Made by a program: the position numbers and the translations under genes. From Porcincola intestinalis (GTDB taxonomy: Bacteria > Bacillota > Clostridia > Lachnospirales > Lachnospiraceae): a stretch of DNA of 64,000 bases. Position 1 is the first letter of the stretch. Each line of letters begins with the position of its first letter. Below the pieces are notes generated by a model. That model ran no database searches, was not told where the DNA came from, and was given only the letters and a program-made list of their open reading frames with translations. The DNA lies in assembly GCF_009696445.1 (NCBI RefSeq), contig NZ_VULZ01000012.1, positions 1-64,000 of the forward strand. The letters are read 5' to 3'. Positions 34,770 to 43,088 of the stretch are shown piece by piece.

Positions 34770-35426
34770 ATGGATCTTTTTCCGCTTTGGAACAGCCTGA
34801 GGATTGCAGCCTGCACAAGTGTGCTGGTTTTCTTTGCAGGAATCTGGGCAGCCTACGAGATTTCCCGCCTGCCATCCGCTCTGCGCGGACTTCTGGACAC
34901 ACTGCTCACGCTGCCGCTTGTCCTGCCGCCGACCGTCTGCGGCTTCTTTATCCTCCAGGTGTTCGGCATCCGGCATCCGCTGGGGCATTTCCTGGACGAA
35001 ATGGGCGTCAGGCTTGTCATGAGCTGGCCGGGGGGCGTCCTGGCAGCCTTTGTGGTTTCATTTCCCCTGATGTACAGGACGGCGCGGGGGGCTTTTCAGA
35101 GCTTTGACAAAACCTGCCAGTGGAGCGCCCAGACGCTCGGCTTGTCTGACACGTACATCTTCTGGCACATCAGAATGCCAGTCTGCAGACAAGGGATCAT
35201 TGCAGGAGCCGTCCTTTCCTTCGCGAGAGCGCTCGGAGAGTACGGGGCAACGTCCATGGTGATCGGCTACACGCCCGGGAAGACGGCTACCATTGCGACG
35301 ACGGTCTACCAGCTCTGGCGGACGGGCGACAACGCAGGGGCGGCGGCCTGGGTGGCAATCAATCTTGTCCTGTCTGCTTGCGTGCTGATTGTGCTGAACC
35401 TGACGGAAGGCAGGAGAGGACAATGA
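34770..35426 (+). CDS. modB: Molybdate ABC transporter permease
   Basis: A 218-residue inner-membrane permease for molybdate (or tungstate) import. Five to six helices are visible, with the ABC-binding EAA loop A-L-G-E-Y-G-A-T near residues 160-170 and L-P-L-V-L-P-P-T-V-C-G-F at about 48-59, a segment strongly conserved in ModB. The ATG lies 178 nt after the XdhC-like gene. It is followed 57 nt later by modC. A ModA binding protein gene is not seen on either side within the window. Confidence 0.93.
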   Translation: MDLFPLWNSLRIAACTSVLVFFAGIWAAYEISRLPSALRGLLDTLLTLPLVLPPTVCGFFILQVFGIRHPLGHFLDEMGVRLVMSWPGGVLAAFVVSFPLMYRTARGAFQSFDKTCQWSAQTLGLSDTYIFWHIRMPVCRQGIIAGAVLSFARALGEYGATSMVIGYTPGKTATIATTVYQLWRTGDNAGAAAWVAINLVLSACVLIVLNLTEGRRGQ

Positions 35427-35483
35427 TCGACAGGTGTACTGTCCGAAGACGGCGCTAATCATGGAAGCGGAAGGAGTACTGTT

Positions 35484-36344
35484 TTGGACTTTTTGATTGA
35501 TATTGAGATGAAGCTGAATACATTTCCGCTGCAGGTGAGGTTGGACTCGGCGGAAATGAACCCGGGCGGCGTGATCGGTCTTCTGGGGGCTTCGGGCAGT
35601 GGCAAGACGATGACCCTGCGCTGCGTTGCAGGGACAGCCGTGCCGGACAGGGGAAGAATCGTCATAAACGGGATGACCTTCTTTGACAGTGACCGAAAGA
35701 TCAATCTCAGGCCGCAGCTTCGGAGAGTGGGCTATCTGTTCCAGAATTATGCCTTGTTCCCGAACATGACGGTTCGCCAGAACATCCGGTGCGGGATCCT
35801 TGGAGCGGCTCAGCAGGAGCGGCGGATCGAAGCGGGGAAGAAACAGCTAGATCAGGAAAACGGACGTGATACGCCACGCAAAAAATACAGGAAATGCGCA
35901 TTATACACATCTAATCAGCAAAGAGAGAAGGGAATTTCCGAGATCATCGAGCGTATGCACCTGGAGGGACTGGAGGACCGGAGACCCTCCGAGCTGTCGG
36001 GCGGTCAGCAGCAGCGATGTGCGCTGGCGAGAATCCTGGTGGGAAATCCTCAGATCGTCCTGCTGGACGAGCCGTTTTCGGCGCTCGACGAATATCTTCG
36101 GGACGAGCTTCTGGAGGAGACAATGTCGGTGCTTTCAGAACGGCACATTCCGGTTTTCTTTGTCACGCACAGCAGGCAGGAGGCAAGGGCTGCCTGTACG
36201 GATCTCGCAATTATTCACAACGGAACGGTTCAGGAGACGGGCAAGGCAGGAGACATTTTCAGGCATCCGAGGACGGCGTGGGGGCGGATTCTGACCGGGA
36301 CGGAGGGCAGGAAAGACCTTGATTTTCAGAGCTTAATCAAGTAA
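35484..36344 (+). CDS. modC: Molybdate ABC transporter ATP-binding protein with an internal insert
   Basis: A 286-residue ABC ATPase. Walker A is G-A-S-G-S-G-K-T (35-42), the signature L-S-G-G-Q-Q-Q-R begins at 171, Walker B is I-V-L-L-D-E-P and the switch His is in F-V-T-H-S. Between the Q-loop and the signature sits an unusual basic segment of about 25 residues (about 123-148, R-D-T-P-R-K-K-Y-R-K), encoded by AT-rich DNA. The usual C-terminal TOBE/molybdate domain is short or absent. The start is TTG 35484 with AAGGAG 7 nt upstream. It energises ModB. Confidence 0.9.
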   Translation: MDFLIDIEMKLNTFPLQVRLDSAEMNPGGVIGLLGASGSGKTMTLRCVAGTAVPDRGRIVINGMTFFDSDRKINLRPQLRRVGYLFQNYALFPNMTVRQNIRCGILGAAQQERRIEAGKKQLDQENGRDTPRKKYRKCALYTSNQQREKGISEIIERMHLEGLEDRRPSELSGGQQQRCALARILVGNPQIVLLDEPFSALDEYLRDELLEETMSVLSERHIPVFFVTHSRQEARAACTDLAIIHNGTVQETGKAGDIFRHPRTAWGRILTGTEGRKDLDFQSLIK

Positions 36345-36456
36345 TATGAGATTCGGCAGATTTTTGTGATGAGGGGGCAAAACTGCGCCTTCTGCGTCGC
36401 AGGAATTGATGAATAAAACGTTTTGTAACCAGTTGTATTTAGATGGAGGTCTTAGC

Positions 36457-37887
36457 ATGAGCAATACAGCACAGAGCAGTGCGGCGAAAAGAATCGAAGC
36501 CCTGCTTGACGAAAACAGTTTCGTTGAAATCGGAAAGAGTGTGACTGCCCGCAGCACTGATTTCAACCTGACGGAAGACAAGACTCCTTCGGATGGTGTC
36601 ATCACCGGTTATGGCCTGATTGACGATAACCTGGTCTATGTCTACAGCCAGGACGCGTCTGTCCTCGGCGGAACAATCGGTGAGATGCATGCGAAGAAGA
36701 TCTGCCGCCTCTATGATTTTGCCATGAAGATGGGCGCACCGGTGATCGGGCTGATCGACTGCGCAGGCGTCCGGCTGCAGGAGTCAACGGATGCGCTGAA
36801 TGCATTCGGCGAGCTGTACCGGAAGATGTCCCTGGCGAGCGGCGTGATCCCGCAGATTTCCGCAGTCCTCGGACAGTGCGGCGGCGGGCTGGCTGTGGCA
36901 GCGGGCCTGAGCGACTTTGTGTTCATGGACGGCAAGGCTGGAAAGCTTTTTGTGAATGCACCGAACGCGCTTGCAGGAAACAAGACAGAGGATACCGCAT
37001 GCGCTGCGTTCCAGAGCGAGCATACCGGCCTGGTAGATTTTGTCGGTACGCCGGACGAGATCTTTGCACAGATTCGTGCGCTGGTTTCGATGCTCCCGGC
37101 GAACAACTCCGATGAAGCACCGCTCTCCGATGTTGCGGATGACCTGAACAGGGAGTGCACCGATATCGCGGGCGCTGCAGCGGATCCTGCAGTTGCGCTT
37201 TCACAGATTTCTGACGGCGGTGTCTTCTGCGAGGTCAAGGCTGCAGAGGCGAAGGAGATGGTCACCGGCTTCATCAAGCTGAACGGAACGACCGTCGGCG
37301 CGGTTGCAAACCGTACGGCAGCATACGATGCGGACGGAAAGCAGACGGCTGAGTTCAAGCCGGTCCTGACCGCGAAGGGCTGCGAGAAGGCAGCTTCCTT
37401 TGTGAACTTCTGCGATGCATACGACATCCCGGTCCTGACGCTGACGAATGCAGAGGGTTTCCTTGCAGACAAGCATAACGAGTACAGAATCGGCAAGGCA
37501 GCTGCAGCGCTCGTGACAGCATTTGCATCCGCTACAACCCCGAAGGTCAATGTGATTGTGGGCAATGCCTATGGCTCCGGCTTCACGATCATGAACAGCC
37601 AGGCGCTTGGCGCGGATGTCACCTTTGCATGGGACAGCGCGAAGGTCGGCACCATGGACGCAAAACTTGCGGCAGGGATCATGTACGATGGCAGCGATGC
37701 GGCTACCATCAATGAGAAGGCGGCAGAGTACGAGAAGAAGCAGAACAGCGTGGATGCGGCGGCTTCGCGCGGATACATCGATACCATCATCAGACCGGAA
37801 GATACCAGAAAGATGGCGATTGGTGCGTTCGAGATGCTCTATACAAAGAGAGAAGATCTTCCGGCAAGAAAACACGCAACTGTATAA
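36457..37887 (+). CDS. Acyl-CoA carboxyltransferase subunit (MmdA/12S-like)
   Basis: A 476-residue crotonase-fold carboxyltransferase of the PccB/MmdA family. The start R-I-E-A-L-L-D-E-N-S-F-V-E-I is typical, as are the oxyanion-hole Gly pairs in both halves (Q-C-G-G-G-L-A near 146 and A-Y-G-S-G-F near 368). It is shorter than MmdA (about 510) and has a divergent acyl-CoA pocket. In such complexes it moves CO2 between biotin and an acyl-CoA, probably (S)-methylmalonyl-CoA; the substrate is inferred. ATG 36457 follows TGGAGG; the frame opens at 36406. It is the first gene of a five-gene cluster with OadG-like, biotin carrier, beta pump and PycB-like genes. Confidence 0.85.
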   Translation: MSNTAQSSAAKRIEALLDENSFVEIGKSVTARSTDFNLTEDKTPSDGVITGYGLIDDNLVYVYSQDASVLGGTIGEMHAKKICRLYDFAMKMGAPVIGLIDCAGVRLQESTDALNAFGELYRKMSLASGVIPQISAVLGQCGGGLAVAAGLSDFVFMDGKAGKLFVNAPNALAGNKTEDTACAAFQSEHTGLVDFVGTPDEIFAQIRALVSMLPANNSDEAPLSDVADDLNRECTDIAGAAADPAVALSQISDGGVFCEVKAAEAKEMVTGFIKLNGTTVGAVANRTAAYDADGKQTAEFKPVLTAKGCEKAASFVNFCDAYDIPVLTLTNAEGFLADKHNEYRIGKAAAALVTAFASATTPKVNVIVGNAYGSGFTIMNSQALGADVTFAWDSAKVGTMDAKLAAGIMYDGSDAATINEKAAEYEKKQNSVDAAASRGYIDTIIRPEDTRKMAIGAFEMLYTKREDLPARKHATV

Positions 37888-37902
37888 GGAAGGGGCATGC
37901 AG

Positions 37903-38802
37903 ATGAAGAAAAGATTAAGCGCGATTCTGCTTGCATGCGGACTTTCCGTCTCCATGCTTGGCGGAACCGCTTTTGCAGCGTCAGCCACAGCGAGCACCGA
38001 GACGGCGCTTGAGCAGGCGGCGACGGAAGCCGAGGCAGTGGAGAGCGAGCTTGCCAAAGATACCGGGGAGACCCAGCAGGAGACAACAGCGGTTGCTCAG
38101 CCTTCCGAGGTGACCGGGGACCGCAAGTATGAACAGCTTTACACAGCCATTGAACAGTCCATCGAACAGACACTGGCGCAGGTTTCGTCACTTTCTGATG
38201 ACCAGATCGCACAGCTCAAGGATTCCGGCGATGAGTCAGCCACACGTCTGATCGCTTCCTGGGATCAGGTAAGAGAGCAGTGCGGCGCCTACCAGGGTGT
38301 TGATTCCTACACCGTCGCAGAGGATGGAACGAATGTTACCTTCACGGATCTTGTGAATTATGAGAAGGCAGCAGCTGACAAGTCGAAGGTAACTGTCACA
38401 GTTACAGTCGATATGAAAGCGCAGACGACAACCTACAACTGGAATGTCCAGGAGACCGTCGGGAAAGCCATCGAGAAGGCTGCGGAGAACACCGCTGTCG
38501 GACTAGTGAACGTCATGCTCATCCTCGTTCTCCTGACCCTTGTCATCGGCCTGTTCCGCTTTATTCCGAACGGAAGCAGGAAGAAGAAGGAGCTGGAGGC
38601 TGCTGAGGCAGCTGCGCCGGTTGGGACGGAGACTGCACAGGAGCCTGAGGAAGAAGAGGGCGCTGACGACGGTGAGATTGCCGCAGTCATTGCAGCGGCG
38701 GTTGCAGCGTATGAGAGCGAGAATGGAAAGGCACCGGCCGATGGCTTTGTCGTCCGTTCCATCAGAAGAAGAGGCAGAAAAAGCAGCTGGCAGAATGCCT
38801 GA
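37903..38802 (+). CDS. OadG-like membrane subunit with signal peptide and extracytoplasmic domain
   Basis: A 299-residue protein. A signal peptide (1-25) precedes an extracytoplasmic domain (about 30-190) of a type often fused to small decarboxylase subunits in Clostridia, then a helix (about 195-215) followed by R-F-I-P-N-G and an acidic cytoplasmic tail. The last 45 residues (I-A-A-V-I-A-A-A-V-A-A-Y and a basic end) resemble OadG/gamma-subunit C-termini. Such subunits assemble the sodium pump. ATG 37903 lies 7 nt after AAGGAAGGGG; ATG 37897 is too close. The position between carboxyltransferase and biotin carrier supports the role. Confidence 0.75.
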   Translation: MKKRLSAILLACGLSVSMLGGTAFAASATASTETALEQAATEAEAVESELAKDTGETQQETTAVAQPSEVTGDRKYEQLYTAIEQSIEQTLAQVSSLSDDQIAQLKDSGDESATRLIASWDQVREQCGAYQGVDSYTVAEDGTNVTFTDLVNYEKAAADKSKVTVTVTVDMKAQTTTYNWNVQETVGKAIEKAAENTAVGLVNVMLILVLLTLVIGLFRFIPNGSRKKKELEAAEAAAPVGTETAQEPEEEEGADDGEIAAVIAAAVAAYESENGKAPADGFVVRSIRRRGRKSSWQNA

Positions 38803-38850
38803 GATGCAGCATCAATCACAATCTACAATCATTCAATAGGAGAAATTGAG

Positions 38851-39234
38851 ATGAAGAACTATACCATCACCGTTAATGGCAATGTATATGATGTCACTGT
38901 TGAGGAGAACGGGGCTTCTGCAGCAGCACCGGCAGCGGCTCCGAAGACAGCACCGGCAGCAGCTCCGAAGGCGACGGCTCCGAAGGCAGCAGCTCCGAAG
39001 GCAGCTTCCGCAGGCGCAGGCTCCGTGAAGGTCAACGCTTCCGTTCCGGGCAAGGTGACGAAGGTCAACGCTTCCGTCGGACAGTCAGTCAAGCCGGGTG
39101 ACGCAATCGTCACGCTCGAGGCTATGAAGATGGAGATCCCGGTCGTCGCTCCGCAGGCAGGCACAGTCGCTTCCATCGAAGTGGGTGTCGGAGATGCAGT
39201 TGAGAATGGCCAGCTCCTTGCGACCATGAACTGA
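38851..39234 (+). CDS. Biotin carrier protein of the decarboxylase complex
   Basis: A 127-residue biotinyl protein. An N-terminal strand region (T-I-T-V-N-G-N-V-Y-D-V-T-V) precedes a flexible Ala/Pro/Lys linker (about 28-55) and the biotinyl domain (about 58-127) with E-A-M-K-M; the biotinylated residue is Lys93. It resembles MmdC/GcdC and the 1.3S subunit of transcarboxylase. It carries CO2 between the two carboxyltransferases and the membrane beta subunit. The ribosome site is GGAGAAATTGAG. Gene order with oadB-like and PycB-like genes fits a single complex. Confidence 0.93.
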   Translation: MKNYTITVNGNVYDVTVEENGASAAAPAAAPKTAPAAAPKATAPKAAAPKAASAGAGSVKVNASVPGKVTKVNASVGQSVKPGDAIVTLEAMKMEIPVVAPQAGTVASIEVGVGDAVENGQLLATMN

Positions 39235-39276
39235 GTTTTCCGCTGCCTGTGTCCTGAACGTTAGGAGGTTTACCTG

Positions 39277-40425
39277 ATGGGTTCAATTATTTCAAATCTT
39301 CTGCATCAGACTGCGTTTTTCAATCTGACGTGGGGAAACTATGTGATGATTGGCGTGGCACTGGTTTTTCTGTACCTCGCGATCAAGCATGATTTTGAAC
39401 CGCTCCTGCTGATCCCGATCGCCTTCGGTATGCTGCTTGTCAACATCTATCCGGATGTCATTGCGGCTCCGAGTGTCGATTCTCTCGGGATTGAACACGC
39501 AGGAGGGCTGTTCTACTATTTCTACCAGCTCGACGAATGGTCCATTCTTCCGTCCCTGATCTTCATGGGCGTCGGAGCGATGACCGACTTCGGTCCGCTG
39601 ATCGCAAACCCGATTTCTTTCCTGATGGGTGCGGCAGCACAGCTGGGTATCTATGTTGCGTACTTCCTTGCAATCGCGATGGGATTCAACGGAAAGGCAG
39701 CAGCGGCGATCTCCATCATCGGCGGCGCTGACGGTCCGACTTCCATCTTCCTTGCAGGAAAGCTTGGACAGACAACGCTGATGGGACCGATCGCGGTTGC
39801 GGCATATTCCTATATGTCACTCGTCCCGATCATTCAGCCGCCGGTTATGAAGCTGTTCACAACCGAGAAGGATCGCAAGATCAAGATGGAGCAGCTCCGC
39901 CCGGTCAGCAAGCTGGAGAAGATCCTGTTCCCGATTGTCATCACGATCGTTGTCTGCCTGCTCCTTCCGACAACCGCTCCGCTGGTTGGTATGCTGATGC
40001 TCGGAAATCTCTTCCGTGAGTGCGGCGTTGTCAAGCAGCTGACGGAGACCGCTTCCAATGCGCTGATGTACATCGTTGTCATCCTTCTTGGAACGTCTGT
40101 CGGTGCTTCCACCTCCGCTGAGGCATTCCTGAATGCCAATACGCTGAAGATTGTCGTCCTTGGTCTGATCGCATTCATCTTCGGTACGGCCGGCGGTGTC
40201 TGGCTCGGCCAGCTTCTGAAGGTTGTCACGCACGGGAAGATCAATCCGCTGATCGGTTCGGCAGGTGTATCCGCTGTCCCGATGGCTGCCCGTGTTTCAC
40301 AGAAGGTCGGCGCGCAGGCTGATCCGACGAACTTCCTTCTGATGCACGCGATGGGACCGAACGTGGCAGGTGTCATCGGTACCGCTGTCGCGGCTGGTAC
40401 CTTCATGGCAATCTACGGCGTCTGA
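39277..40425 (+). CDS. Sodium ion-translocating decarboxylase beta subunit
   Basis: A 382-residue integral membrane protein of the OadB/MmdB/GcdB family that decarboxylates carboxybiotin and exports sodium. About nine to ten helices are seen. The conserved G-G-A-D-G-P-T-S-I-F segment (residues about 149-158) contains the sodium-binding Asp, and S-A-G-V-S-A-V-P-M-A-A-R near the C-terminus carries the second key site. AGGAGG lies upstream of the ATG. It makes the whole cluster an energy-conserving sodium pump. The substrate is not set by this subunit. Confidence 0.95.
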   Translation: MGSIISNLLHQTAFFNLTWGNYVMIGVALVFLYLAIKHDFEPLLLIPIAFGMLLVNIYPDVIAAPSVDSLGIEHAGGLFYYFYQLDEWSILPSLIFMGVGAMTDFGPLIANPISFLMGAAAQLGIYVAYFLAIAMGFNGKAAAAISIIGGADGPTSIFLAGKLGQTTLMGPIAVAAYSYMSLVPIIQPPVMKLFTTEKDRKIKMEQLRPVSKLEKILFPIVITIVVCLLLPTTAPLVGMLMLGNLFRECGVVKQLTETASNALMYIVVILLGTSVGASTSAEAFLNANTLKIVVLGLIAFIFGTAGGVWLGQLLKVVTHGKINPLIGSAGVSAVPMAARVSQKVGAQADPTNFLLMHAMGPNVAGVIGTAVAAGTFMAIYGV

Positions 40426-40470
40426 TATTCGCCATTCAGCAATCAAAATATTCTTTGAAAGGATAAAACA

Positions 40471-41898
40471 ATGGCAGATAAAACAGTGAAGAAGCCAATC
40501 AAGATTACTGAGACTGTCCTGCGTGACGCGCATCAGTCTCTGATTGCAACCCGTATGCCGACCGAGGAGATGCTCCCGATCATCGAGAAGATGGACAAGG
40601 TCGGATACCACTCCGTGGAGTGCTGGGGCGGTGCAACATTTGACGCCTCCCTTCGTTTCCTCCACGAGGATCCGTGGGAGAGGCTGAGAAAGCTTCGTGC
40701 AGGCTTCAAGAATACGAAGCTGCAGATGCTGTTCCGCGGACAGAACATCCTGGGATACAGCCCGTACTCGGATGATGTTGTTGAGTACTTTGTTCAGAAG
40801 TCCATCGCAAATGGAATCGATATCATCCGTATCTTCGACTGCCTGAATGATCTCCGCAACCTGAAGACAGCAGTCAAGGCGGCAAACAAGGAGAAGGGAC
40901 ACGCGCAGATTGCCCTGTCCTACACACTTGGCGATTCCTACACGATCGACTATTGGGTTGATCTTGCAAAGAGAATCGAGGACCTTGGCGCAGACTCCAT
41001 CTGCATCAAGGATATGGCAGGTCTTCTTCTTCCGTACAAGGCAGTCGAGCTTGTCGGCGCTCTGAAGGAAGCAGTCGATATCCCGATTCAGCTGCACAGC
41101 CACTATACCTCCGGCGAGGCTTCCATGACTTACATGAAGGCGGTTGAGGCAGGCGTCGATGTCATCGATACCGCTATGTCGCCGTTCGCACTCGGAACCT
41201 CCCAGCCGGCAACCGAGGTTATGGTTGAGGCCTTCAGAGGAACGCCGTATGATTCCGGACTGGATCTGAAGCTTCTGTGCGAGATCGCAGATTACTTCCG
41301 TCCATATCGTGAGAAGTGCCTGAAGGATGGCCTGATGAACCCGAAGAATCTGGGTGTCAACATCAAGACGCTGCAGTACCAGGTACCGGGAGGCATGCTT
41401 TCTAACCTGACCTCTCAGCTCGCGAAGATGGGACAGGAGGACAAGTTCTACCAGGTGCTCGAGGAAGTGCCGCGCGTCAGAAAAGACTTCGGTGAGCCGC
41501 CGCTGGTTACCCCGTCCTCTCAGATTGTGGGAACCCAGGCTGTCATGAACGTCATCTCCGTCTCCAACGGCGGACAGCGCTACGACATGGTTCCGCAGCA
41601 GTCCAAGGATCTTCTGTGCGGCAAGTACGGCAAGACCGTCAAGCCGTTCAACAAGGAAGTTCAGAAGAAGTGCATCGGTGACGCGAAGGTAATCGACTAT
41701 CGCCCGGCGGATGATCTTGAGCCGTCCCTTCCGAAGTACGAGAAGGAAGTCGCACAGTGGAAGCAGCAGGATGAGGATGTCCTCACCTATGCACTGTTCC
41801 CGCAGGTTGCAGTTGACTTCTTCAAGTATCGCCAGGCGCAGCAGACCGGTGTCGATCCGGCAGCCGGCGACAAGAAAGACAAAGCATACCCGGTATGA
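40471..41898 (+). CDS. Oxaloacetate/pyruvate carboxyltransferase (PycB/OadA/5S-type) without biotin domain
   Basis: A 475-residue TIM-barrel carboxyltransferase. T-E-T-V-L-R-D-A-H-Q-S-L at the start, the H-S-H metal site (L-H-S-H-Y) and the conserved barrel lysine in I-K-D-M-A-G are visible, followed by a PYC_OADA helical domain. It ends before the biotinyl domain present in full OadA (about 590 residues) and must use the separate carrier at 38851. It interconverts oxaloacetate and pyruvate. With the MmdA-like protein it has the same parts list as transcarboxylase (5S, 12S, 1.3S). A terminator follows 23 nt downstream. Confidence 0.93.
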   Translation: MADKTVKKPIKITETVLRDAHQSLIATRMPTEEMLPIIEKMDKVGYHSVECWGGATFDASLRFLHEDPWERLRKLRAGFKNTKLQMLFRGQNILGYSPYSDDVVEYFVQKSIANGIDIIRIFDCLNDLRNLKTAVKAANKEKGHAQIALSYTLGDSYTIDYWVDLAKRIEDLGADSICIKDMAGLLLPYKAVELVGALKEAVDIPIQLHSHYTSGEASMTYMKAVEAGVDVIDTAMSPFALGTSQPATEVMVEAFRGTPYDSGLDLKLLCEIADYFRPYREKCLKDGLMNPKNLGVNIKTLQYQVPGGMLSNLTSQLAKMGQEDKFYQVLEEVPRVRKDFGEPPLVTPSSQIVGTQAVMNVISVSNGGQRYDMVPQQSKDLLCGKYGKTVKPFNKEVQKKCIGDAKVIDYRPADDLEPSLPKYEKEVAQWKQQDEDVLTYALFPQVAVDFFKYRQAQQTGVDPAAGDKKDKAYPV

Positions 41899-41920
41899 TA
41901 TAAGGACCCAGTCGCAGAAT

Positions 41921-41962
41921 AAAAGCCAGGCGGCGTGCTCTGCACGCCGGACTGGCTTTTTT
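41921..41962 (+). terminator. Terminator of the decarboxylase cluster
   Basis: AAAAGCCAG and CGGCGTGC pair with GCACGCCG and CTGGCTTTT, followed by TT. A strong stem of 17 pairs with a small bulge. Confidence 0.9.
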
Positions 41963-42068
41963 CTGGCGACGTCAAAATCATGAGCATGAAAGGCAGCTGA
42001 GCCACGCGAAGCTGCCGAAATGCGAATGATTTCAGCGAAAATCTTGAACATGAAAGGGTACTGATTGC

Positions 42069-43088
42069 ATGGCGAAGGAGCGTTTCAGGGCGGTTGACCT
42101 TGCAAAGGGAATCGGCATCATTCTTGTCGTGCTTGGCCATTCCCTCAAGCAGACAGAAGTCGATGCAAAGTGGATCAGGGTGCTGGTGTGCCTGATCTAC
42201 AGCTTTCACATGCCTCTCTTCTTTATGCTGTCCGGATTTCTTGCCCGGAAAATTCTGCGCATGGAAACCTACAAAGAGAGGTTTCTCTACATCAAGGACA
42301 GAGCTGTGCGCCTGCTTGTTCCGTATTTTGTGATCGGGGGTTGCTATATCCCGGTCAAGCTGAAGCTGAGTGCCTATGCGGTCAAACCGTTCACGCTGAG
42401 AGACAGCCTGAAGCTTCTCATCGGACAGAACCCGGATGTATCGCTCTGGTTTTTATATGTTCTGTTTGTCATCTCCGCCATCTGCGCGCTGTGTGTGAAT
42501 GAGTGCAGCTTCCGTGACATTCTCTATGGATCGGCGGCCCTCTGTGCCGCGTCCTGGTGGGTGAATATCCCGATCAACACACCTAAATACCTGTTCTTTT
42601 TCCTCATAGGGATTTGGCTCAGGCTGAAATATGAGGATCTTCAGAAGGAAGGGAGCCGGTATCTCTTTGAAGGGCAGGGTCTTCCGGTCTTTTTTGCACT
42701 GATCCTGTTTCTTATATTCAATCGAATCTACTTTCATAACGGCGTCAACATCTTCAGACTTGGCAGCAGCGTATGCGGAATCTATGTGACGCCGTGGCTT
42801 TGTGAGGCTATGCTGAAGCGGGTGGATGGCAGCAGACTTGTGCACATCCTTGAAATGACCGGGCTGATGAGCATGGACATCTATATTCTGCACGAACCGA
42901 TCATGACAGCTGCAAAGATTCTGTTCTGGAATAAACTTGCTCTGCCTTATCCGGCTGCGACCTTGTTCATCTTTCTGTTTGCAATGCTTCTGCCCTATCC
43001 GATTTCAAAGGGGATTGTGCGGAGGGTTCCGGTGTTGAAACTTCTCCTTTTCGGTGAGAAAAACCCTGACAGGAGGACCATGGATTGA
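42069..43088 (+). CDS. Acyltransferase 3 family membrane protein
   Basis: A 339-residue membrane acyltransferase (OafA/WecH/OatA fold) with about ten helices. The hallmark V-D-L-A-K-G-I-G-I-I-L-V-V-L-G-H-S is at residues 8-24, with the active-site His at 23. Such proteins acetylate cell-surface polysaccharides or sugars; the target here is not known. No extracytoplasmic SGNH domain is attached. It is the first gene of the envelope region. The next gene begins within its stop codon (TTG overlapping TGA). Confidence 0.88.
   Translation: MAKERFRAVDLAKGIGIILVVLGHSLKQTEVDAKWIRVLVCLIYSFHMPLFFMLSGFLARKILRMETYKERFLYIKDRAVRLLVPYFVIGGCYIPVKLKLSAYAVKPFTLRDSLKLLIGQNPDVSLWFLYVLFVISAICALCVNECSFRDILYGSAALCAASWWVNIPINTPKYLFFFLIGIWLRLKYEDLQKEGSRYLFEGQGLPVFFALILFLIFNRIYFHNGVNIFRLGSSVCGIYVTPWLCEAMLKRVDGSRLVHILEMTGLMSMDIYILHEPIMTAAKILFWNKLALPYPAATLFIFLFAMLLPYPISKGIVRRVPVLKLLLFGEKNPDRRTMD

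Noticed and set aside
36318-36341. CTTGATT/AATCAAG hairpin at the end of modC as a terminator
   Set aside because: Short, AT-rich stem without a T-run and overlapping the coding end; too weak to call.
40297-42051. 584-residue frame antisense to the PycB-like gene
   Set aside because: It is a reverse shadow of a well-supported gene, with no recognisable domain.
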